Assembly (NCBI RefSeq): GCF_900129975.1
Contig: NZ_FSRG01000005.1
Coordinates: 1-64,000, forward strand
DNA length: 64,000 bases
Reading direction: 5' to 3'
DNA from: Halodesulfovibrio marinisediminis DSM 17456
Lineage (GTDB): Bacteria > Desulfobacterota > Desulfovibrionia > Desulfovibrionales > Desulfovibrionaceae
The position numbers were made by a program, and so were the translations under genes. Shown one piece after another: positions 1 to 7,514 of this stretch (positions within the stretch are counted from its first letter, which is position 1; every line of letters begins with the position of its first letter). The notes under the pieces were generated by a model. That model made no database searches and was not told the origin of the DNA. It was given only the letters and a program-made list of their open reading frames with translations.

Positions 1-112
1 AAAATCATTCTTTTCCTCCCTTAAGATTATATTTCAGGGTTAGCCCTTTGATGTGGCAGCAAGGTAAATATTGCTCGCCTTTCCAAAGAACTGACTGACC
101 CGACATATTTTT
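1..112 (+). other. Spacer upstream of 5S rRNA (rRNA operon internal region)
   Basis: This stretch precedes the 5S rRNA gene and has no convincing reading frame. The bases just before the 5S gene (around 90-112) look like the processed 23S-5S spacer of an rRNA operon. The 23S gene itself is not visible, so the link to an rRNA operon is inferred from the 5S gene alone. Confidence 0.5.
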
Positions 113-226
113 CTTGGTGGCCATGGAGGTTGGGGTACACCCGATCCCATTCCGAACTCGGAAGTTAAGCCGACCATCGCCGATGATACTGCAGGGGAGC
201 CTGTGGGAAAGTAGGTCGCTGCCAAG
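113..226 (+). rRNA. rrf: 5S ribosomal RNA
   Basis: The stretch carries the conserved 5S core (CCCATTCCGAACTCGGAAGT at about 147-166, then TTAAGCC), and its ends CTTGG (113-117) and CCAAG (222-226) pair as the terminal helix. The length of about 114 nt is normal for a bacterial 5S. It is followed at once by an intrinsic terminator, as expected for the last gene of an rRNA operon. The exact ends are estimated from the terminal helix. Confidence 0.95.
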
Positions 227-237
227 ATTTATTTCTA

Positions 238-272
238 AGACCGCGTTTCAAGCGAAACGCGGTCTTTTTTTT
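238..272 (+). terminator. rRNA operon terminator
   Basis: A strong hairpin (AGACCGCGTTT pairing with AAACGCGGTCT) is followed by a run of eight T residues, directly after the 5S gene. Confidence 0.92.
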
Positions 273-302
273 GGTTGGTCGATAGTACGCAGTGACGTTG
301 TG

Positions 303-342
303 AGCGCCCGTTGGCTTTGAAGCTAGTGGGCGTTTTTTGTTT
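303..342 (+). terminator. Possible second terminator
   Basis: CGCCC (306-310) can pair with GGGCG (328-332), with partial pairing inside, followed by six T residues. It may back up the rRNA terminator. The rest of the gap to the next gene at 640 is AT-rich; I see no gene in it. Confidence 0.5.
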
Positions 343-639
343 TCATTTTTTCACATCGTGAAAATGACAATCTTGTATCTATTGAGTTGCGGAAACCAAT
401 TGAAAATATTGATGGTTATAGAAAGAGATTGACTCAATTTAACCGCGCTCGTAAGCAAATGTCCGCATTTAGTATTCACTATTGCATTGTCTGCTGACTG
501 TGGCGTTGTTGTATGAACATAGGTTGCGAATGTTCTAGAGATAAAATGTATTAGCTTAATTAGATAATTAAGAAAGAGAATATCTCAGCCACTCTTGTGT
601 CATTGACTTAATCCCCATTAGTTTACTGGAGGAGTGATC

Positions 640-1821
640 ATGTCGTTTTTTAAACGATTTGGAGAGTTCGGTTTAATTTTGCAATTGCTGCTTGGTATTG
701 CTGCGGGTGTTGCGGTCGGTCTTACTGCAAACACTGGTGTGATGGAAGTAGTTGTAAGTTTAAAGTATGTTCTCGGTCAGTTCATTTTTTACACTGTACC
801 ACTCGTTATTATTGCTTTTATTGCACCAGCAATTGTTCGTCTTGGACGGAATGCTAGTTCAATGCTGTTTACTGGCGTAGGCTTTGCGTACCTTTCTGCA
901 GTTGGTGCTGCCTCTATGGCTGCTATTGCAGGTTACGTCTTTATTCCGCATCTTTCTATTGCGACTAAAGTAGATGCGCTGCATGAGTTACCGGAAGTGC
1001 TTTTTAAATTAAATATTCCACCGGTAATGTCGGTAATGACTGCACTTATTACCGCACTTGTTTTCGGTCTGGCGACTGTTTGGACTAAAGCTGAAACTTT
1101 TGAGCATATCTTTAACGACTTCGAAAGAATTATGATGCAGGTTGTAAGCCGTATTATTATTCCAATTCTTCCATTCTTTATTGCTACTACCTTTGCTGGC
1201 CTTGCTTACGAAGGAACACTTACCAAGCAGCTCCCAGTGTTCTTGAAAGTTGTACTTATTGTAATTCTTGGCCACCTTATTTGGCTTACAGTGCTGTACA
1301 CTATCGCCGGTCTTATTTCTAAGCGTAACCCGCTCGAAGTTCTTCGTCATTACTCGCCAGCGTACCTAACTGCTGTGGGTACCATGTCTAGTGCTGCAAC
1401 TCTTCCTGTGTCTCTTGAATGTGCTGCACGATCCAAAGTTCTTTCAAAGAGTGTCGTAGAGTTTATGGTTCCACTCGGCGCTACAGTGCACCTGTGTGGC
1501 TCTGTTTTGACAGAAACATTTTTTGCGATGACTATTTCCATGATGCTGTATGGAACACTGCCTTCTGTGGGCACAATGTGCCTTTTCATCGCTTTATTCG
1601 GCATCTTCGCTATTGGTGCTCCAGGTGTTCCTGGAGGTACTGTAATGGCTTCTCTGGGTATTGTTGTGGGTGTGCTGCAATTTGATCCAGCTGGTGTTGC
1701 TTTGTTGTTGGCAATTTTTGCGTTGCAGGACAGTTTTGGTACTGCTTGTAACGTAACTGGTGACGGCGCATTGGCACTGATGTTGGAAGGTATTTTTAAC
1801 AAAGATAAAAAAATGCATTAA
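640..1821 (+). CDS. Dicarboxylate/amino-acid:cation symporter (DAACS family)
   Basis: This is an integral inner-membrane secondary transporter of the glutamate/aspartate/C4-dicarboxylate:Na+ or H+ symporter family (393 residues). Hydrophobic segments run from about residue 10 to the end. A serine-rich stretch (GTMSSAATLPVSLECA, about 248-263) matches the re-entrant loop of the family, and the C-terminal half (PLGATVHLCGSV, then the segment with FGTACNVTGDG) matches the substrate and cation site region. The exact substrate cannot be read from sequence. I chose ATG 640 because GGAGG at 628-632 sits seven bases upstream; an in-frame GTG at 634 would be too close. The gene stands alone, closed by a bidirectional terminator. 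Confidence 0.88.
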   Translation: MSFFKRFGEFGLILQLLLGIAAGVAVGLTANTGVMEVVVSLKYVLGQFIFYTVPLVIIAFIAPAIVRLGRNASSMLFTGVGFAYLSAVGAASMAAIAGYVFIPHLSIATKVDALHELPEVLFKLNIPPVMSVMTALITALVFGLATVWTKAETFEHIFNDFERIMMQVVSRIIIPILPFFIATTFAGLAYEGTLTKQLPVFLKVVLIVILGHLIWLTVLYTIAGLISKRNPLEVLRHYSPAYLTAVGTMSSAATLPVSLECAARSKVLSKSVVEFMVPLGATVHLCGSVLTETFFAMTISMMLYGTLPSVGTMCLFIALFGIFAIGAPGVPGGTVMASLGIVVGVLQFDPAGVALLLAIFALQDSFGTACNVTGDGALALMLEGIFNKDKKMH

Positions 1822-1822
1822 C

Positions 1823-1858
1823 AAAAAGGGTGGAGCTATAAACTCCACCCTTTTTTTT
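1823..1858. terminator. Bidirectional terminator between convergent genes
   Basis: The stem AAAAAGGGTGGAG / CTCCACCCTTTTT is flanked by A and T runs, so it can stop transcription from the symporter gene (plus) and from the convergent HEAT-like gene (minus). Confidence 0.9.
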
Positions 1859-1869
1859 AGAGGTCAGTA

Positions 1870-2571
1870 TTACGTATTATTGCATCGATATTCTATTTGC
1901 TTGATCGCGTCTTGGGCAAGTTGGGCGACGCAAGTACAATGAGTTTTTCGATCATCAAAAAGTTCTACGGGACAGGTGTCTTCAAGCAGGCACTTTAGTG
2001 CTGGGATGTTGGCTTCTGAGCCCAAAAATCCAAGTGCCCATGCCGCAAGTCCTCGACCTACCCCATCTTCGTCTTGTAGCCCCCACGATAAAGCTCTCAC
2101 GGATGGAAGCATAAGTTCTGGAAATTTCATCGCCATCCTGCCAAGTCCCCAATAAACGCCTCTGCGAAGCGGAGGATGATCAAGATAGTTGTCATCATCT
2201 GTGGTTTCCAAGATATATGAATGCAACATCCTGTGGTATTCATTTGCTAAAGTCGCATTGTTGAACATTGCTTCTGCCATTGCTTCTGCAATGCCCCACC
2301 CGATGTTTCCGGACTCTTCATTCATGTGCCAGAGCAATCGGCGCATAACGATTCGTGCCTGTTCAATATCTTCTTTAGCAAGTTGGCCCATAACTAATCC
2401 AAACGCTGTAACTGCTCGCCATTTCATTTCTCCGCCGAATAAAAAAAACGACATGAGCGGACCGATGGTTTGCGTGGCTGGCATAGAAACTATTTGTGGT
2501 AAGGAAGCTTCCCAGTCTGGTTGTTCTAGCATGGAACGTAGTTCAGTTTTTAGTGCACGAAATCTTGCCAT
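1870..2571 (-). CDS. HEAT-repeat-like protein of unknown function (DVU0298-type)
   Basis: A 233-residue soluble protein rich in paired helices, with HEAT-like stretches such as MKWRAVTAFGLVMGQLA and GRGLAAWALGFLGSEANIPAL, and a C-terminal pair of cysteines (HCTC). It resembles a conserved deltaproteobacterial family that I associate with D. vulgaris DVU0298; this is from memory. HEAT repeats usually serve protein-protein contacts; no enzymatic motif is seen. The start at 2571 is chosen because TGGAGG lies six bases upstream; an in-frame ATG at 2640 lacks a comparable site and would add a basic, poorly conserved-looking N-terminus. Confidence 0.7.
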   Translation of the reverse strand: MARFRALKTELRSMLEQPDWEASLPQIVSMPATQTIGPLMSFFLFGGEMKWRAVTAFGLVMGQLAKEDIEQARIVMRRLLWHMNEESGNIGWGIAEAMAEAMFNNATLANEYHRMLHSYILETTDDDNYLDHPPLRRGVYWGLGRMAMKFPELMLPSVRALSWGLQDEDGVGRGLAAWALGFLGSEANIPALKCLLEDTCPVELFDDRKTHCTCVAQLAQDAIKQIEYRCNNT

Positions 2572-2903
2572 ATGCGCCTCCAATTGACTTCTTTTCTTAA
2601 CAATAATTCTTACTGATAAGAAATCAAGCTTTTTATGCATGTTAGAGTCTATTTCTTTGTCTATCTTTTATTAAGATATAGAATTTGCAGCGGAAAAACA
2701 GGATAAGTGTACTAGTGCATGCTCGACTCTCTAACTTGTTAGTGGTATACGGCTTATTGAGAAAAAGGGAGTGGCTTAGCAGGTTTCTTCCTTTTTACCC
2801 CGCCCGGTTTTTATCTATGTAGGTTGAAACCATTCCCCCACGGGCGGGGGTTTTTCATCATGCATATGCTGCAGGAGTGCCCTGCAGTAACTAGAGGTGA
2901 AAT
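2572..2903. other. Intergenic region with structured RNA-like elements
   Basis: Non-coding apart from the hairpins near its end. AAAAAGG (about 2763-2769) can pair with CCTTTTT (about 2790-2796), followed by a large G+C hairpin with a T run (2798-2855, listed separately). The promoters of the divergent HEAT-like gene and of the small gene at 2904 must lie here, but none is clear enough to call. Confidence 0.4.
2798..2855 (+). terminator. Strong hairpin with T run, leader or small-RNA terminator
   Basis: CCCCGCCCG (2798-2806) pairs perfectly with CGGGCGGGG (2841-2849), an inner GGTTT/AAACC helix can form, and five T residues follow. No plus-strand gene ends just upstream, so it ends either a small RNA or an attenuated leader of the genes that start at 2904. 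Confidence 0.6.
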
Positions 2904-3068
2904 ATGGATAAGGCAAAAAAAGAAGCAATACAGGTAACTAAGGAAATAGTGGTAAAGTTCATTGAAACAGGCCGCGTTTCACCTTCTAATATCAGCGAAG
3001 TGTTTCCTGCGGTATTTGAAGTTGTTTCTTCTACTGTATGTGAAGACGAAACAGAAAACGAAGAGTAG
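2904..3068 (+). CDS. Small protein resembling the N-terminal part of MucR/Ros regulators
   Basis: A 54-residue protein starting at ATG 2904 with a good ribosome site (AGAGGTG, 2893-2899). The central part (VTKEIVVKFIETGRVSP, then SEVFPAVFEVV) follows the pattern of the N-terminal oligomerisation region of MucR/Ros proteins (L-T-x-x-I-V-x-x-[YF]-[VI], later L-P-x-L-I-x-x-V). The C2H2-like zinc-finger half that binds DNA is absent; the protein ends in an acidic tail (EDETENEE). It lies 12 nt before ubiE and is probably co-transcribed with it. Its function is unknown; the MucR likeness is by eye and moderate. Confidence 0.65.
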   Translation: MDKAKKEAIQVTKEIVVKFIETGRVSPSNISEVFPAVFEVVSSTVCEDETENEE

Positions 3069-3080
3069 GCTTTGTAGCAC

Positions 3081-3797
3081 ATGCAATGTTCACCAAACGA
3101 ACATGCCCGTGAAGTTTCCGGCATGTTTAGCCGTATTGCCCGCTGGTATGACTTTTTGAATCATCTGCTTAGCGGCGGAATGGATTTTTACTGGCGCCAG
3201 CAGCTTGTTAAGGCAACTGTTCCGGGAGAAACCGGTCTGATGCTTGATCTTGCTGCTGGGACTATGGATGTTTCTTTAGAAATTGTCCGCCAGCATCCGC
3301 AGACTAAAGTAGCAGCACTGGATTATTGTCGTCCTATGCTGACCACTGGCCGCAAGAAGCTGACAAAGGGACGCGATCGACGCATCTTTCCAGTACATGC
3401 GGATGGCAGAACGCTTCCGTTACCGGACAATAGTGTAGATTGCGCAACAATATCTTTCGGAATCCGCAATATTATTCCGCGTGAAGACGCATTTAAAGAA
3501 CTTCATCGAGTACTTGTGCCGGGCGGAAGATTGTGTATTCTTGAATTTGGTACTGGTAAGCACCCTGTATGGAAGGGCTTTTACAATCTGTACCTTAACA
3601 AAATTCTTCCTATGATTGGTAAAGTCTTTTCTGGAGATTCCGGTGCATACCAGTATCTTGCCGATACCATCATGGCGTTTCCGACAGCCTCTGAGTTGAG
3701 TACGGAAATGATGAAATCCGGTTTTGACCGTGTGTATTACAAGCCGATGACATCAGGCATTGTATACTTGCACGTGGCACAGAAGAAGGCTGAGTAG
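3081..3797 (+). CDS. ubiE: Demethylmenaquinone methyltransferase
   Basis: A 238-residue SAM-dependent class I methyltransferase that methylates demethylmenaquinone to menaquinone, the last step of the pathway. Seen: the family N-terminus (VSGMFSRIARWYDFLNHLLSGGMDFYWR), the SAM-binding LDLAAGTMDVSLEI at about 52-65, and the family signature FGIRNI followed by HRVLVPGGRLCILEFG. Start ATG 3081 has only a weak ribosome site; an in-frame ATG at 3123 would cut the conserved N-terminus. With mqnB and a polyprenyl synthase within 4 kb, it indicates a menaquinone rather than a ubiquinone role. Confidence 0.92.
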   Translation: MQCSPNEHAREVSGMFSRIARWYDFLNHLLSGGMDFYWRQQLVKATVPGETGLMLDLAAGTMDVSLEIVRQHPQTKVAALDYCRPMLTTGRKKLTKGRDRRIFPVHADGRTLPLPDNSVDCATISFGIRNIIPREDAFKELHRVLVPGGRLCILEFGTGKHPVWKGFYNLYLNKILPMIGKVFSGDSGAYQYLADTIMAFPTASELSTEMMKSGFDRVYYKPMTSGIVYLHVAQKKAE

Positions 3798-3844
3798 TCG
3801 ACTGGAAGGCATAAGGAAGCCTGTCGCATTTTGTGCAACAGGAA

Positions 3845-3874
3845 ACGCCCCGTTATTTCTAACGGGGTAGGCGT
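3845..3874. terminator. Hairpin between convergent ubiE and DUF2065 gene
   Basis: CCCCGTTA (3848-3855) pairs with TAACGGGG (3860-3867), extended by outer ACGCC/GGCGT. No T run follows on either strand, so it may be a transcript-end stabiliser rather than a classical intrinsic terminator. Confidence 0.5.
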
Positions 3875-3894
3875 ATTGTAGAAATGCGGTGCGC

Positions 3895-4092
3895 TTAATG
3901 GCGCATAAGCCAAACAAGCAGAACACCGACAGACATGGCGGTTAACCCCATGTAGCGCAATGCGTTAGGGCCGCGTTCTGCAATCTCACGTAAGTATTTA
4001 GGGAGTTTGTCCGCAAAAAGGACGTAAGGAAGACCTTCGAGAACAAATGCAAGCCCCAGCGCTGTAAGTAGTAAATTCCAATCGATCTGCAT
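3895..4092 (-). CDS. DUF2065 family small membrane protein
   Basis: A 65-residue protein with two membrane helices, WNLLLTALGLAFVLEGLPYVLF near the start and ALRYMGLTAMSVGVLLVWLM at the end, separated by a basic loop (LPKYLREIAERGPNALR). This matches DUF2065, often found near ubiquinone/menaquinone or protease (hflC) genes; the function is unknown. I place the start at 4092 because the family begins just before the first helix; an in-frame ATG at 4113 adds seven residues and cannot be excluded. It is convergent with ubiE. Confidence 0.75.
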   Translation of the reverse strand: MQIDWNLLLTALGLAFVLEGLPYVLFADKLPKYLREIAERGPNALRYMGLTAMSVGVLLVWLMRH

Positions 4093-4148
4093 GGAGCCTG
4101 TTTTTTCATACACAGGCAGTTAAGTCCAGCAGGTAACGAGGAGTAGAC

Positions 4149-5462
4149 ATGGTATCTTTTGAACGGATTGTGTCTGGAGATGTTCCTGTTGCCGTTATTG
4201 GCCTTGGATATGTCGGTTTACCTCTTGCTATTTCTTTGGCGAAACATTTTTCTGTGATCGGGTACGATCAACATGCACAGCGCATAGAGGAATTGCGCCG
4301 TGGAGAAGATCGAACCGGTGGGGTCTCTTCTGAAGCTCTCAGTAACAGTACTGCGTATTTTACTGCTGACCCGCAGCTTTTGGGAAAAGCGGGTGTGCAC
4401 ATAATAGCGGTGCCGACGCCTATTGATGCACACCATACACCGGATTTAATTCCGTTACTCATGGCGACACGAACTGTTGCTTCTTTTATGCAGCCTGATT
4501 CGGTTATAGTGTTTGAGTCAACGGTATGGCCGGGAGCCACGGAAGAAAAGTGTGTTCCTGTGCTGGAGAATGTATCCGGAATGCGGTTTGGCAGGGATTT
4601 TACTGTCGGCTACTCGCCGGAGCGTATCAATCCCGGAGACAAGGTGCATACCCTTGAGAATGTCGTTAAAATAGTTGCCGGTTCAGACGACATGACTACA
4701 GCGTTGTTGGCAGGGCTGTATGGCAGGATAATTCCTGTCGGTGTGCATGCTACCAGCTCCATAATGGTTGCCGAAGCAGCGAAAGTCATTGAAAATACAC
4801 AGCGTGACTTGAATATTGCTTTAATGAACGAACTGGCAATCATCTTTGACAGATTAGGGATTGATACAGGCGAAGTGCTTGAAGCAGCTGGAACAAAATG
4901 GAATTTTCTGCCGTTTGAACCGGGGCTTGTAGGTGGGCATTGCATAGGGGTAGACCCGTATTACCTGACTTTTAAAGCTGAATCACTTGGGTACCATCCG
5001 CAGGTTATTCTTGCCGGTCGACGTATTAACGACTCCATGGGCAAGTTTGTCGCTGAATCTTGCGTGAAGGAACTTATCCGGAGAGGTGTTTCAGTACGTG
5101 ATGCAAAAGTTGGCATCTTAGGGTTTACCTATAAGGAAAATGTACCAGACATACGCAATACCCGCGTGATAGATATCATCAGAGAATTGAAAGAATACGG
5201 CATTGAAGCACTCGTGCATGATCCTATTGCTGATAACGAGCAGGCTATTCGCGAATATGAAATTTCGTTGAATCACCTTAAAGACTTTCAGCAGTTGGAT
5301 GCTGTTATTGTCGCAGTACCGCACGAGGAGTATTCTTTTATCCAGCCAAAACAGCTGCTCAAGTGGTTCCGGGATACCGGAAATACTTTAGTGTTAGATG
5401 TGAAAGGATTTTTCGAGCCTGCTGTAATGGAGGCAGCAGGGTTAGAACTTTGGAGAATGTGA
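4149..5462 (+). CDS. Nucleotide-sugar dehydrogenase (TviB/WbpA-type)
   Basis: A 437-residue member of the UDP-glucose/UDP-ManNAc/UDP-GlcNAc dehydrogenase family that oxidises the C6 hydroxyl of a UDP-sugar to the acid with two NAD+. Seen: an N-terminal Rossmann motif (VIGLGYVGLP, about 16-25); the central signature with Asn at AEAAKVIENTQRDLNIALMNE; the catalytic Cys265 in GGHCIGVDPYY; and a C-terminal NAD/UDP domain (LGFTYKENVPDIRNTR). The motif FLPFEPGLVGGHCIGVDPYY favours the TviB/WbpA subgroup (UDP-GlcNAc or UDP-GalNAc). It would feed surface polysaccharide synthesis. CGAGGAG upstream gives a good ribosome site. No glycosyltransferases lie nearby. Confidence 0.9.
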   Translation: MVSFERIVSGDVPVAVIGLGYVGLPLAISLAKHFSVIGYDQHAQRIEELRRGEDRTGGVSSEALSNSTAYFTADPQLLGKAGVHIIAVPTPIDAHHTPDLIPLLMATRTVASFMQPDSVIVFESTVWPGATEEKCVPVLENVSGMRFGRDFTVGYSPERINPGDKVHTLENVVKIVAGSDDMTTALLAGLYGRIIPVGVHATSSIMVAEAAKVIENTQRDLNIALMNELAIIFDRLGIDTGEVLEAAGTKWNFLPFEPGLVGGHCIGVDPYYLTFKAESLGYHPQVILAGRRINDSMGKFVAESCVKELIRRGVSVRDAKVGILGFTYKENVPDIRNTRVIDIIRELKEYGIEALVHDPIADNEQAIREYEISLNHLKDFQQLDAVIVAVPHEEYSFIQPKQLLKWFRDTGNTLVLDVKGFFEPAVMEAAGLELWRM

Positions 5463-5464
5463 CG

Positions 5465-5692
5465 ATGGCTGGACCTTTGCGCGTAGATTGTAGAAAAGAT
5501 TGCTGAACTGGGTATTTCGAAGCGAGTTCGCTTCTGAAAAAGATGGAAAAAGGCACACAGCTCATTGTTGCTGCCACAGAAGATGATCGTAGACGCATTG
5601 AGCGTATTGCAAGACTGCGTGATGCCCACATAGTCGGTGAGCTTTCGCTGGGTGGCACTCTTGTTAACTTTACTTTGGAAAAAATTAAATGA
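5465..5692 (+). pseudogene. Small gene with two compensating frameshifts (remnant or sequence error)
   Basis: ATG 5465 lies two bases after the dehydrogenase stop, with GGAG upstream, and encodes MAGPLRVD before running into a stop at 5504. A second frame (5487-5525) reads IVEKIAELGISKR, and the first frame resumes at about 5528 as SLLKKMEKGTQLIV and stays open to a stop at 5690-5692. Joined, the pieces give a continuous protein of about 74 residues, suggesting one inserted and one lost base. The distal part alone could be translated from ATG 5543 as a 49-residue protein (TEDDRRRIERIARLRDAHIVG, then GELSLGGTLVNFTLEKIK), and its stop overlaps the mqnB start (ATGA), so coupling to mqnB remains possible. 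Family not recognised. Confidence 0.5.
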
Positions 5693-6414
5693 CACTGGTT
5701 ATCGCAACAGCTACTCAAACTGAAATGAAAGCTGTCTTGCTGGGGTTTAACAGGCGTGGGCGGATTGGTTGCAAATTCCCTAGCATGGGGGAATGTTGCG
5801 AAACGCCTGTTAATAATCACCAATGTCTGCTTGTTGTCACCGGGGTCGGGCCTGTTAATGCTGCATTGAGCATTGGCAGAATTCTCGGTGAGCGTAAGGA
5901 CATTACTGGTGTTTTAAACCTTGGGGTTGCAGGAAGTTTTGATTTAGAGCAAGCTCCGTTAGGCAGTTTAGTAGTTGCTGATTCCGAAATTTGGCCGGAG
6001 TACGGGCTGCATACGGCAGACGGTATTGACCCTGAAGGTATTAAATTTCCCTTATGGGAGTATAATGGAGTTGATGGTCCGTATACCGTGTGGGATAGAA
6101 TGGAGCTTGAGCCGGAAAAAGCGTTCAGACTACTTGATTTATCCCCCCCTAGGGAGTTACTCAAAGGCGCGAGCATGACCGTGTCCGGTGTTACCGGAAC
6201 AGAAGAGCGTGCCCGTATGCTGACAGAGCGGTACAATCCGCTTACAGAAAATATGGAAGGGTTCTCTATTGCGCTTGCTTGTCTTCAAGCCGGGATTCCT
6301 TTTCTTGAGCTTCGCACCGTGTCAAATCTAGTAGGTTCCCGTAAGGCAGAACACTGGAAGTTGGACGATGCACTACAAGCTCTTGGTAGATTTGCCAGAG
6401 AGCTTTTTGTTTAG
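5689..6414 (+). CDS. mqnB: Futalosine hydrolase
   Basis: A 241-residue nucleoside phosphorylase-fold enzyme that cleaves futalosine (or a derivative) in the futalosine route to menaquinone. Seen: N-terminal VIATATQTEMKAVL, the central GVLNLGVAGSFDLEQAPLGSLVVADSEIWPEYG, and the C-terminal active-site region TENMEGFSIALACLQAGIPFLELRTVSNLVG, where the Glu of ENMEG and the Asn of VSN are family features. The start overlaps the preceding small frame by four bases (ATGA). It is closed by an intrinsic terminator. Together with ubiE at 3081 it points to menaquinone synthesis by the futalosine route. Confidence 0.9.
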   Translation: MTLVIATATQTEMKAVLLGFNRRGRIGCKFPSMGECCETPVNNHQCLLVVTGVGPVNAALSIGRILGERKDITGVLNLGVAGSFDLEQAPLGSLVVADSEIWPEYGLHTADGIDPEGIKFPLWEYNGVDGPYTVWDRMELEPEKAFRLLDLSPPRELLKGASMTVSGVTGTEERARMLTERYNPLTENMEGFSIALACLQAGIPFLELRTVSNLVGSRKAEHWKLDDALQALGRFARELFV

Positions 6415-6432
6415 AAGGTATTGTAAAACAGG

Positions 6433-6458
6433 GTGCCGCTTGAATCGGCACTTTTTTT
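6433..6458 (+). terminator. Terminator after mqnB
   Basis: GTGCCG (6433-6438) pairs with CGGCAC (6446-6451), followed by seven T residues. It overlaps the region just before the polyprenyl synthase, arguing for a separate promoter or the later start for that gene. Confidence 0.85.
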
Positions 6459-6509
6459 ACAATGGTTTCTAAGATGTTAGATTCACGTTTTTTCGATGGA
6501 AGCTTTTCT

Positions 6510-7478
6510 ATGCAAGAACTCTTAGAGTACCTTACGTCAAAACAACCGCAAATTAATGCGACGTTGGCAGCTGAAACTGCTCATCTTAACGCATTAGTTC
6601 AGCCAGTTGTTTCCCATGTGCTTACTGCCGGAGGCAAAAGGCTGCGTCCTTTGCTTACTCTGCTTACTGCTGCAACTCTCGGGTACACTGATGATGATAT
6701 TTACCCGCTTGCCTGTTCTGTAGAGCTGCTCCATTCTGCAACGTTACTGCATGATGATATTATTGATGATGCAGAACTGCGCCGAGGTAAACCGGCTGCA
6801 CACACACAATTTGGTAACACCAAAACTGTGCTTGCTGGTGATGTGCTTCTTGCGCAGGCAAACCTTGTGGTTGCTCGTTATAATGATGCGCGTCTTACAC
6901 AGTGCATTGCAGAGGCAATCGTAAAAACTGCGACTGGAGAGATCGAAGAGATCGAATTCCTGCGATCAACCGATCATCCTCAGCAAACTTACATCGATAT
7001 TATCAAAGGAAAAACAGCATTTCTGTTACAGGCATCATGTATCTTAGGTGCAGTTAAAGCAGGTGGTACAGAGGAGCAGATTGCAGCAGCATCTGACTTC
7101 GGTATGAACCTTGGTATTGCTTTTCAGATTGTTGATGATGCTCTCGATTTTGCTATTTCAACTAAATCAATTGGCAAACCGGTGGCAGGCGACCTGCGTG
7201 AAGGTAAGCTGACTCCACCTTTGCATATGTACCTTGCAACTCTTGAAGGTGCAGAACGAACAGACTTTGTAACCAAGTTTGAAGCAGGCACCTTCTCTGA
7301 AGAAGAAATTTGTTCTGTTGCAGCGCAGATTCGTGAGCTTGGTCTTGATAATGCAACTCGCGAACTTGCTGATTCTTATTTGGAAAAGGCACAGCAGGCG
7401 CTTGAAATTTTGCCAGCGTGTCCTGAACGAAAGATACTGTTGCAGACTTTAGAATACGTGAAATCACGTAGCGCATAA
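6510..7478 (+). CDS. ispB: Long-chain polyprenyl diphosphate synthase
   Basis: A 322-residue trans-prenyltransferase that builds the isoprenoid tail of menaquinone from isopentenyl diphosphate. Both aspartate-rich Mg2+ sites are present: LLHDDIIDDAELRRGK (FARM-type) and FQIVDDALDF (SARM-type). GGKRLRP near residue 44 binds the diphosphate. Product length cannot be read with certainty. The start ATG 6510 is chosen because GGAAG lies seven bases upstream and the preceding in-frame ATGs (6462, 6474) sit on the tail of the mqnB terminator. A terminator follows at 7484. Confidence 0.88.
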   Translation: MQELLEYLTSKQPQINATLAAETAHLNALVQPVVSHVLTAGGKRLRPLLTLLTAATLGYTDDDIYPLACSVELLHSATLLHDDIIDDAELRRGKPAAHTQFGNTKTVLAGDVLLAQANLVVARYNDARLTQCIAEAIVKTATGEIEEIEFLRSTDHPQQTYIDIIKGKTAFLLQASCILGAVKAGGTEEQIAAASDFGMNLGIAFQIVDDALDFAISTKSIGKPVAGDLREGKLTPPLHMYLATLEGAERTDFVTKFEAGTFSEEEICSVAAQIRELGLDNATRELADSYLEKAQQALEILPACPERKILLQTLEYVKSRSA

Positions 7479-7483
7479 ACAAT

Positions 7484-7514
7484 AAGGCCGTAGAGGAGAC
7501 TCTGCGGCCTTTTA
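7484..7514 (+). terminator. Terminator after polyprenyl synthase gene
   Basis: AAGGCCG (7484-7490) pairs with CGGCCTT (7505-7511), followed by T residues. Confidence 0.8.
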
